Positions 8,301-13,500 of a DNA stretch of 16,252 bases are shown here, piece after piece; positions within the stretch are counted from its first letter, which is position 1, and every line of letters begins with the position of its first letter. The stretch is from Bacteriovorax sp. (GTDB lineage Bacteria; Bdellovibrionota; Bacteriovoracia; Bacteriovoracales; Bacteriovoracaceae), in assembly GCA_030654205.1 (NCBI GenBank), contig JAURXW010000470.1, positions 1 to 16,252 of the forward strand, given 5' to 3'. The position numbers and the translations under genes are program-made. The notes beneath the pieces are model-generated. The model was not told the origin of the DNA and searched no databases. It was given only the letters and a program-made list of their open reading frames with translations.

Positions 8301-8521
8301 ACGTTTGAAAGTTCTTCTTCGTAAACTTTAGAAACTAAAGTTTCAACTTCTTCAGGACCTGCTCCTGGATAAACAGTGGTTACTGTAACGATTGGAAAAG
8401 TTACATTGGGAAATAAATCAACCGGAAGCTTTTTAAGTGAAAGCCATCCGACGACTAAAATAACTGTAACTATACAAGTAATAAAAACCGGGCGCTTAAT
8501 TGATAGGCTGGCCAAATTCAT
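5390..8521 (-). CDS. RND-family multidrug efflux transporter (AcrB/HAE type)
   Basis: A full-length 1043-residue inner-membrane proton antiporter of the hydrophobe/amphiphile efflux type. It opens with the family's N-terminal helix (S-I-K-R-P-V-F) and then a periplasmic porter domain beginning about residue 35 (L-F-P-N-V, Y-P-G-A-x-P-E-E-V-E). The proton-relay residues are intact: D403 and D404 in G-L-L-I-D-D-A-I-V-V in TM4, and K937 in G-V-A-T-K-N-S-I in TM10. The second porter half (about 565-870) and the closing TM block (about 870-1035) are present, so this is a complete pump. Its ATG overlaps the tolC stop (ATGA), and GGAGG lies just upstream. Substrates cannot be inferred. No membrane-fusion (AcrA-type) gene accompanies it, which is unusual. 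Confidence 0.95.
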   Translation of the reverse strand: MNLASLSIKRPVFITCIVTVILVVGWLSLKKLPVDLFPNVTFPIVTVTTVYPGAGPEEVETLVSKVYEEELSNVPGLKKLSSQNLENVSVIVAEFNLSTDIKYAEQQVRDKVSAARKKLPSDIDEPVIRKIDPADQPIVTIAVQSNLPDGELFQIVDKKIKPQFEQVSQVGLVSIVGGRKREIKVELDRKKLKAREISASQVASRLQISGQNIPAGKVSGSTKDSVFRTLGEYKTINEIESTIVNFIGNDIPVTVKDVATVKDSLEERKGYGYFNGNKAILLSIYKQSGSNTIGVAEAIKKKALKINDNLKIENSQIHLEVVRDGARQIKANVDDVYETIIFGVILTIIVVYFFLGSGRSTIITGLALPNSLLGSFILLAAAGFTVNIMTLLALSLAVGLLIDDAIVVRENIFRHIEMGADPVTAAIKGTNEVTLAVVATTLTVIAVFGPIAFLDGVVGQFFKEFGLTVCFALIISLFDALTMAPMLSAYFAGKIEHHEPGHVKVKKGIYDHTLGAMLASFSKFQDWLEDIYVRVLKFTLKWPSVILIGAVVIFLASFVALKSVPKTFLPPQDSGEFLVSIDLKPGTSLDGMNAVATEIEALIRKNKEVLNTVLTVGDANGQPEKASIFVNLIPAKLRKGINTSKFKESIRTQLKPYAFANPAVKDIDSVGGGQRPFNVNIVGDDMKEIEKYASLLFEKIKHHPALKDVDSTNRPGKPEFQVVPDRSKAEKLGVSTTLMGSELRTMIEGSKAAVFREQGEEYDIRVRLQEDQRDLKKGYAETYVPNINNSLIKLSNMTTPFETTGPANINRQDRGRYIQISADIAPDGPGMGGAITDIKRILDSELKLPSNMRYQFVGQAENFQELVANMIVAAGLGIMFIYFVLASLYESFVTPFTIMLVLPLAMCGAFYGLAMAHSSLDLFSMIGCIMLLGVATKNSILLVDYANQQVKLGLSLSDAIIASGKSRLRPILMTSFALIAGMIPLAIGLNEASKQRTSMGIAVIGGLVSSTLLTLVVIPAAYTYIERFRVWSGNIMKKIFMAS

Positions 8522-9945
8522 TTGGTACCTCCGTTACTAAAAGTTTTAAGTTGTGAGTAGATATTTAAAATATTTGTTTCGTTTTGAATTCTAGCTAATT
8601 CTGATTGTGCATAATCTTGCTCAAAGTTTAAAACCTGAAAGGTTACAGTGCGGCCTTTATTTAAACGATCTCTTTCATTTGAAGCTTTTATTTTTTGAGC
8701 TTCTTCGATTTTTTCAACAAGAGAAAGTTTTACTTTCGCATCTTCAAAACGAGCGGCCAGGTCATTCCATTGTTGCTCTTGCTCGAAAAATTTACGTTGG
8801 TAATTTTGCTCAGCTGCAATTTGTTCTTTTTTGTAACCGTTAATATTGTCATTAGTAGTGCCAAAATCAAGTGGGGCCACAAAACGAATTCCAATAACCT
8901 TAGTGTCATGATCTGTTTTAAATGAATTTGTTACTGCTTGATCAGTTTCTGGATTTCTTCCATTGAGTGCATATGTTCCGTAAACATCAAAAGTAGGTTT
9001 GTTTTTTTCAATAGATAGATCTGCACTGGCTTTTGAAATTTTTTGAAGTTCAAGTGCTGCCTTAGTATCTTCTCTTAATTCTGCTTTCGCAGGAAGTGCT
9101 AATTTTTTTATGCTACTTGAATCTACCGATTCTAATTCTTCGCTTATAACATCATCATTAATACCTCTAAGAGCGTTGACTGAACGTTGAAGGTTTTTTA
9201 AATCTTGCATTGAGCTTTTTAGCTCATATTCACGCGCTTTATAGTTGGCATCGGCTTGTAAAAAATCAGAACTTTCAGCTAAACCACTTTTTAATCTATT
9301 TTGATTCCACGTTCTAATTTTTTGGGCCCGCTCTAAACTTTCATTTTGGACTTTCACAACTTTTCTAATTTGCGAAAGTGACCAATAAAGGGATTCAGCT
9401 TGTGCTAGGGTGGCCTTAACTTTAAAACTCTCAGAGTGTTGAGTTGCTTGAGCTTGTGAGTTTATTATTGCTTCTTGAGATTGACTTTCGTTTCCTAGAA
9501 AATTTCGCCATAGAGATTGTGAAAGCTCAAGTGTTGCAACTCCATCGTGAAAGTCTTTTACAGGTAGAAAAGCAGGGCTAGCATTATAAATTTTGGTGTG
9601 TGATAGATTGTAACCAAGTTTAGCCTGGAGACCAAAATTAAACTGTTGCATGATTCCAGCAGTCACAAAATTATTGTCAGTGCGGTCACCTTGAGCGTTG
9701 ACGTTAGTCGTTGGTTTTTTATCAATAGCTGTTTGGGCCTGGGCAAAAACATTGGGTCTAAAGATTAACTTTCCTTCATTTGCCCTTTGTGATGTCCCTT
9801 CAATAATTAACTTACTTGCAGTGACAGATTGGTTTTTATCACCAACTTGCTTGAGGAAATTGTCGAGAGTTAATTGCGCAGAAAATCCCACACTGGGAAT
9901 TGCGATCATTAAGCACAAAAGAGTGCTCGCTCGTAAAAGCAACAT
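8518..9945 (-). CDS. TolC-family outer-membrane efflux channel
   Basis: A 475-residue outer-membrane factor, expected to form a trimeric beta-barrel and periplasmic alpha-tunnel. Residues 1-23 are a signal peptide (cleavage near F-S-A). The body has two similar halves of long helices rich in A, Q, E, K and S. Examples are the A-Q-A-E-S-L-Y-W-S-L-S and L-K-S-G-L-A-E-S-S-D-F-L-Q-A-D-A segments in the first half and N-K-G-R-T-V-T-F-Q-V-L-N-F-E in the second. These correspond to the 'G-x-x-x-x-x-D-(V/L)-L-x-A' repeats of the family. It starts four bases after the tetR stop, with GGAG just before that stop, and overlaps the pump gene by four bases. It is the second gene of the efflux operon, in the place where an adaptor gene usually stands. 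Confidence 0.92.
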   Translation of the reverse strand: MLLLRASTLLCLMIAIPSVGFSAQLTLDNFLKQVGDKNQSVTASKLIIEGTSQRANEGKLIFRPNVFAQAQTAIDKKPTTNVNAQGDRTDNNFVTAGIMQQFNFGLQAKLGYNLSHTKIYNASPAFLPVKDFHDGVATLELSQSLWRNFLGNESQSQEAIINSQAQATQHSESFKVKATLAQAESLYWSLSQIRKVVKVQNESLERAQKIRTWNQNRLKSGLAESSDFLQADANYKAREYELKSSMQDLKNLQRSVNALRGINDDVISEELESVDSSSIKKLALPAKAELREDTKAALELQKISKASADLSIEKNKPTFDVYGTYALNGRNPETDQAVTNSFKTDHDTKVIGIRFVAPLDFGTTNDNINGYKKEQIAAEQNYQRKFFEQEQQWNDLAARFEDAKVKLSLVEKIEEAQKIKASNERDRLNKGRTVTFQVLNFEQDYAQSELARIQNETNILNIYSQLKTFSNGGTK

Positions 9946-9949
9946 AAAA

Positions 9950-10603
9950 TTACTCCTGAATTTTTATACCATCAAAAAAGATGGCAATTGTATTATTGAT
10001 AAATAGTTCTGAATATATTGGGTCTCGAAGCGATCGATTAAAGAATTTTTCACCTACATGATTAGTTCTGATGGTTGTTGTAAGATTATGAAAAAAAGCA
10101 GAAGTAATAATTAGAGTTTCAACATCTTTTCTAATTAGATTTTTAGTTTTTGCATCTTCAAACATTTCTGCAAGAGTTGAATAAATTTTTAAAAAGGTTT
10201 CTTTAAAAATATCATCGATTAATGGGTTTTCGGTTTCAATTTCTCTACAAATCATTTTCGTTGTGTGCATATTCTCCAAACCTTCTTTGATGAAATCTTC
10301 ACAGAAAAGTTTGATTCTGAGTTTTAGTTCTTCAACAGAATTTGCTTTGGTTAATATTTTAGAGGCCGAACTAAGTCTACTTTCTCCATAAATTTTAAAA
10401 CACTCTCGGTAGAGTCCTTCTTTGCCGCCAAAATGGTATTTAATGGCACTCACGTTGACCTTCGCGCCGTCGCAAATATCGCGAATAGAAGCTCCTTCAA
10501 AACCCTTCTCAGAAAAGCACTTGCGAGCTTCGGCAAGGATAAGATCACGAGTATCCGCAGGGATAATTTTTCTACTAAAAAACGTACAAACTTTTTCAAC
10601 CAT
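9950..10603 (-). CDS. TetR/AcrR-family regulator of the efflux operon
   Basis: A 217-residue one-component repressor. An N-terminal helix-turn-helix covers about residues 18-65: the A-R-K-C-F-S-E-K-G-F-E-G-A-S-I-R-D-I stretch, then the recognition region V-S-A-I-K-Y-H-F-G-G-K-E-G-L-Y typical of TetR proteins, especially CecR-like ones. The rest (70-217) is an alpha-helical ligand/dimer domain without a recognisable ligand motif. First gene of the tetR-tolC-pump operon, it most likely represses its own promoter and is released by pump substrates. That is inferred from family and position. The ATG at 10603 has AGAGG four bases upstream. Repeats in the upstream region (10637-10691) are candidate binding sites. 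Confidence 0.92.
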   Translation of the reverse strand: MVEKVCTFFSRKIIPADTRDLILAEARKCFSEKGFEGASIRDICDGAKVNVSAIKYHFGGKEGLYRECFKIYGESRLSSASKILTKANSVEELKLRIKLFCEDFIKEGLENMHTTKMICREIETENPLIDDIFKETFLKIYSTLAEMFEDAKTKNLIRKDVETLIITSAFFHNLTTTIRTNHVGEKFFNRSLRDPIYSELFINNTIAIFFDGIKIQE

Positions 10604-10636
10604 AAGGCCTCTTAAAACAAAAGATTCAATGACGCA

Positions 10637-10691
10637 ATTGTTTGAGATAGTAACATAGATGTTTAATAATTTAAAACGATTGTTTGAAATA
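10637..10691. repeat. Paired 13-bp direct repeats and a palindrome around the tetR promoter
   Basis: ATTGTTTGAGATA (10637-10649) and ATTGTTTGAAATA (10679-10691) differ at one base and start exactly 42 bp apart, about four helical turns. Between them lies the palindrome AACAT-AG-ATGTT (10652-10663). One repeat touches the proposed -10 and the other adjoins the proposed -35 of the tetR promoter, so protein bound to both would bracket RNA polymerase. The arrangement fits auto-repression by the adjacent TetR-type protein. The binding itself is inferred. Confidence 0.45.
10647..10675 (-). promoter_or_regulatory. Candidate promoter of the tetR-tolC-pump operon
   Basis: Read on the minus strand: -35 TTTAAA (10670-10675), 17-base spacer, -10 TACTAT (10647-10652), each matching consensus at four of six positions. 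The palindrome AACATctATGTT occupies the spacer. The 10604-10713 gap also holds a weak hairpin just after the HemJ-MsrB stop (TTACT 10696-10700 with AGTAA 10706-10710), which may poorly separate the two units. Confidence 0.35.
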
Positions 10692-10713
10692 AAGCTTACT
10701 GTCTAAGTAAAGT

Positions 10714-11658
10714 TCAAGGGTTAAGGTGTTTCAGGCAGATTGAATTAATACAATATCTTAAGCCTGTTGGTTTAGGTCCATCTTCAAATACATGGCCTAA
10801 ATGGGAATCGCAATGGGCACATCTTACTTCTACGCGCTTCATTCCAAGACTTTTATCTTCAATTAATCGGACATTTTTTGTGTCTATAACATCGTAAAAA
10901 GCAGGCCATCCACTTCCAGAATCGTATTTGGTCTCTGAGGTAAATAGTTCGTGGCCGCAGCCTGCACAGGCATAAATGCCAGGCTCGAAAAATGAATAAT
11001 ATTTTCCTTCAAAGGGTCTTTCGGTTCCACACATACGCAAAATTTTAAACTCTTCATTACTTAATTTTGCTTTCCAGTCTTCATTGTTATTGTTGTCTGG
11101 TTTTTTATTTGTCACGGTAAGTTCCTTTTGTTCTCGAAAGTTTTTATAGGTCCTGATAGCACTCATCAAAATAGCAATTAAGATAAAAAGTCCTACAAGC
11201 CCATAGATCATGCTTAGAACATTTTTCAATACAACCAAAAAAACAATTGCGATTAAAAAAATTGTGGAGATTTCATTGATTACCCGTAAACTCATTGGTG
11301 AAAATTGAATTTTATTAATTTGTTGTTGCTTAAAAATCTTGTGCAAAAATAAGTGATAAGCATATAGGCCTACAACGAACATTAGTTTCATCATTAGCCA
11401 TGGGTAATGAGTAATTGGCCAAAAATTTGATAAAAGTGATGATCCAAATATTAAAACGGCAATGGCCGAGGGCCAAGTAATTCCAAGCCAAAGGCGTCTT
11501 TGCATAATTTTAAATTGGTCTTGTAATATTTTTTTCTCGGCAGGAAGTTTGTTTTCAGCTTCGGCAAAATAAACAAAAAGTCTGGGCATATAAAATAGAC
11601 CAGCAAACCAGGTGACAACTGAAATAATATGGAGAGATTTAAAAACTAAGTAGTTCAT
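10714..11658 (-). CDS. Fusion: HemJ-like membrane protein + methionine-R-sulfoxide reductase B
   Basis: A 314-residue two-domain protein. Residues 1-145 match HemJ (UPF0093), the membrane protoporphyrinogen IX oxidase, with H10 and W17 in TM1, P-R26-L-F-V-Y, and K91 in W-L-M-M-K-L. Helices lie at about 3-23, 55-76, 86-105 and 126-145. A fifth helix (148-168), beyond the usual four, is followed by a polar linker (170-193, K-P-D-N-N-N-N-N-E-D). Residues 194-314 are a complete MsrB. They carry zinc cysteines C231/C234 and C280/C283, the G-S-G-W-P-A-F motif (248-254) and catalytic C303 in R-Y-C-I-N-S. Positive charges put the N-terminus outside and, because of the fifth helix, the MsrB domain in the cytoplasm. 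The reading frame is continuous. Shine-Dalgarno is weak, and the 31-bp gap to the divergent phosphatase gene is very short. Whether both activities are retained is unknown. Confidence 0.88.
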   Translation of the reverse strand: MNYLVFKSLHIISVVTWFAGLFYMPRLFVYFAEAENKLPAEKKILQDQFKIMQRRLWLGITWPSAIAVLIFGSSLLSNFWPITHYPWLMMKLMFVVGLYAYHLFLHKIFKQQQINKIQFSPMSLRVINEISTIFLIAIVFLVVLKNVLSMIYGLVGLFILIAILMSAIRTYKNFREQKELTVTNKKPDNNNNEDWKAKLSNEEFKILRMCGTERPFEGKYYSFFEPGIYACAGCGHELFTSETKYDSGSGWPAFYDVIDTKNVRLIEDKSLGMKRVEVRCAHCDSHLGHVFEDGPKPTGLRYCINSICLKHLNP

Positions 11659-11689
11659 AATTTTTGAATTCTAGGATAGATTAACGATT

Positions 11690-12292
11690 ATGAATAGAGT
11701 GTTTTATATTTTTCGTCATGGTGAAACTGATTGGAATCGTGAACATCGATGCCAAGGGCACACGGATACTGTACTAAATGAAAATGGCTTGCGCCAGGCT
11801 AGCGAACTGGCCCAAAAAATGCTCGATTTTCCTTTGGATGTCATTATTACAAGTGATCTTAATAGAGCTCTGACAACGGGCTCAATAGTCGCTCAGTTAA
11901 AAGGAATTCCTCTAATATCGGATTCCCGATTAAGAGAAATGAGTTATGGGCAAGCTGAAGGCTTACTTTATGAAGAAGCAGTTGCTACTTATGGGACAGA
12001 GTTATGGAAAAAACTCCAATCTTTTAGGCGTGAAAATGATCAAGTCGGTTTTCCGGGCGGAGAAACTCGAAAAGTGGCCCGCGATAGATTTCATTCGGCC
12101 TTGCTAGATTTAATAGAAAATTCAACTTATCAATCTATTGGAATAAGCACCCACGGTGGGGCACTTCGAAATATTTTGCACAGTTTTTTACCCGAAGATC
12201 ATTTAATGCTGCCGATTCCTAATTGTGTCGTTTATAAATGCGAATATATAAGCGACAAAAAATCATTTCTAGTAGATCCTAGGCCCATTTAA
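11690..12292 (+). CDS. Histidine phosphatase (phosphoglycerate-mutase-like, GpmB/CobC type)
   Basis: A 200-residue member of the branch-1 histidine phosphatase superfamily, cytoplasmic. The phospho-accepting motif is R9-H10-G11-E12-T-D-W-N. R59 in S-D-L-N-R-A, E83 in L-R-E-M-S-Y-G and the second His, H155 in S-T-H-G-G, complete the active site. Length and motifs fit GpmB, CobC (alpha-ribazole phosphatase) and general small-molecule phosphatases. No cobalamin genes are nearby, and true dPGM-type mutases are longer, so a broad-specificity phosphatase is most likely. The ATG leaves eight residues before R-H-G-E, normal for the family. The only purine-rich site (AGGAT, about 11674-11678) lies rather far upstream, so initiation may be weak or leaderless. 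Confidence 0.85.
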   Translation: MNRVFYIFRHGETDWNREHRCQGHTDTVLNENGLRQASELAQKMLDFPLDVIITSDLNRALTTGSIVAQLKGIPLISDSRLREMSYGQAEGLLYEEAVATYGTELWKKLQSFRRENDQVGFPGGETRKVARDRFHSALLDLIENSTYQSIGISTHGGALRNILHSFLPEDHLMLPIPNCVVYKCEYISDKKSFLVDPRPI

Positions 12293-12395
12293 TAAAAACC
12301 AACCAAAATACTCGTCAATAAATTGATACGATTCTTGCCGAAGTTGAAACTTGTCCGAAAGTTAGATTAAACTAATGAAAGCGAGGTTTCCATTT

Positions 12396-13187
12396 ATGAA
12401 ATTAAAATTATTTGTCATTTTCTTAACTTTATCTTCTATTTCTTTTGCAGAAGCGGCAAAGAGAAATCTTTGTGATGATTTGATTGATAGTGGGAGTTCT
12501 TCTAAAGAGCAAATCAAAAAATGTTTTGATGATGAAAGATTTGGTCAATCTGAATATTATAAAGAGCAAGAAAAGCTGAATAAACTAAAAGAAGAAGCTG
12601 CAAAGTCTGATTCAAAAGTTGCTTCTAAAGCTGTAGATAATATCGAAGTTAAAAAATTTAATAGTGATGAATTATTTGATGCAAGCTATGGTAAAGCATT
12701 CTATGCAATTAGGTTAGATCACTACAGTAGACCGACTAAGGAAAAAAGACTTACAGAAAGAAATGCTCTTTGTTCTTTCCTAGGTTATGAAAAAGCGATT
12801 CAAAGTGCAGTTTCAGAAGAATTATGGGAAAAGAAAAATGGTAAAGTTAAAGTAGACAATCAAGGTTTGGTCATTGATACAAATTTACTTGGATTTGTGA
12901 GTAAGCCTGAAATATACCGTGATGAAGCTAATCATTATACTGTTCGAAAATATACAGAAATTACTTGTGTTAAACGAAAGGATAAGGACCTTGAAGACTC
13001 TAAAGCTGCGCTCAAGGCTATCAACGAAAGCCTGGAAGATGTCAACGAAGAATTAAGTGGCGCAAATCGATCAAATCAAAATTCAGGCACAAGCAACAAT
13101 GGGTCTCGTAGTGCTAAACCAGCTAAAGCGATAAATGGTTACACACGTCCAGACTGGGCAGAAGACTCGGCGGTCATAGGTAAATAA
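12396..13187 (+). CDS. Secreted protein with C-terminal coiled coil, unknown function
   Basis: A 263-residue exported protein, family not recognised. I place the start at the ATG at 12396, not the one at 12375. GAGG (12383-12386) lies nine bases before 12396, nothing precedes 12375, and the later start gives a clean signal peptide, MKLKLFVIFLTLSSISFA. The mature protein begins with a charged Lys/Glu helix (K-E-Q-E-K-L-N-K-L-K-E-E-A-A). A middle region (about 80-195) with W, Y and a few cysteines may be globular. A second coiled coil follows (D-K-D-L-E-D-S-K-A-A-L-K-A-I-N-E-S-L), then a low-complexity N/S/G tail. Cysteines near 25, 39, 127 and 193 could form disulfides. Its end overlaps the convergent gene by 14 bp, so there is no terminator of its own in between. 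Periplasmic or extracellular location is inferred. Confidence 0.7.
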   Translation: MKLKLFVIFLTLSSISFAEAAKRNLCDDLIDSGSSSKEQIKKCFDDERFGQSEYYKEQEKLNKLKEEAAKSDSKVASKAVDNIEVKKFNSDELFDASYGKAFYAIRLDHYSRPTKEKRLTERNALCSFLGYEKAIQSAVSEELWEKKNGKVKVDNQGLVIDTNLLGFVSKPEIYRDEANHYTVRKYTEITCVKRKDKDLEDSKAALKAINESLEDVNEELSGANRSNQNSGTSNNGSRSAKPAKAINGYTRPDWAEDSAVIGK

Positions 13188-13500
13188 CTTGTTTTTTTAA
13201 AAGAATATTAATTAATATCAAGCCAATTTCTCGGTACATATTGGCTTGATGTTCAAATAGAAGAATCATTTCATCGACTGATTTTTTTATTGCCCACTCT
13301 GCATTAAGACTTTCATTTCTTAAAATTATTTGTATCGCTTTTAAAAAATGATCATTTTCCAAAATGTGTAAATATTTTTTTTGAAGATCATCTTTTGGAA
13401 GTTCGTTCAATTTAATTTTTAAGTGTTGAATCGCTTGGCCTAAACGGGCCTGCTCCAAATCAAATGTACTTATATAATGCGGAACTTCTATTGCTGTCAT
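13174..13500 (-). CDS. Short protein resembling the HPr-binding helical domain of PTS enzyme I (fragment)
   Basis: A 108-residue protein whose whole length recalls the N-terminal helical part of phosphoenolpyruvate-protein phosphotransferase. It shows E16-x-x-R-x-x-x-A-I (16-24), H45-I-L-E-N-D (like H-x-x-x-L-E-D), L65-N-A-E-W-A (like the family's N-A-E-x-A-V) and F82-E-x-x-x-x-M-Y-R-E (like D-x-Y-L-R-E-R). The match fades after residue 91, where the family's Asp and Arg residues become Ile, Leu and Asn. The swivelling phospho-His domain and the PEP-binding barrel are absent, so it cannot act as enzyme I. It may be a remnant, or a stand-alone HPr-binding partner. The ATG overlaps the upstream gene's stop (ATGA), indicating coupled translation. 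It has no obvious ribosome site of its own, and its end overlaps the gene ending at 13187. Confidence 0.6.
   Translation of the reverse strand: MTAIEVPHYISTFDLEQARLGQAIQHLKIKLNELPKDDLQKKYLHILENDHFLKAIQIILRNESLNAEWAIKKSVDEMILLFEHQANMYREIGLILINILLKKQVIYL
13217..13250. repeat. Perfect 11-bp inverted repeat (hairpin) inside the end of the enzyme-I-like gene
   Basis: ATCAAGCCAAT (13217-13227) and ATTGGCTTGAT (13240-13250) are exact inverted copies around a 12-base loop. An adjoining AT-only palindrome, ATATTAATTAATAT, covers 13205-13218. On the minus strand the stem is followed by TATTAATTAATATTCTTTT, resembling a terminator, although translation continues through it. It is also the first structure after the plus-strand stop at 13187. 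It coincides with the point where enzyme-I similarity is lost. Confidence 0.6.

Noticed and set aside
8518..8534. Possible space or remnant of an adaptor (AcrA-like) gene between tolC and the pump
   Set aside because: The two genes overlap by four bases and both are full length, so no remnant fits there.
12375..12398. Earlier ATG (12375) as start of the secreted protein
   Set aside because: No Shine-Dalgarno precedes it and it adds seven residues before the signal peptide. The ATG at 12396 has GAGG at a good distance.
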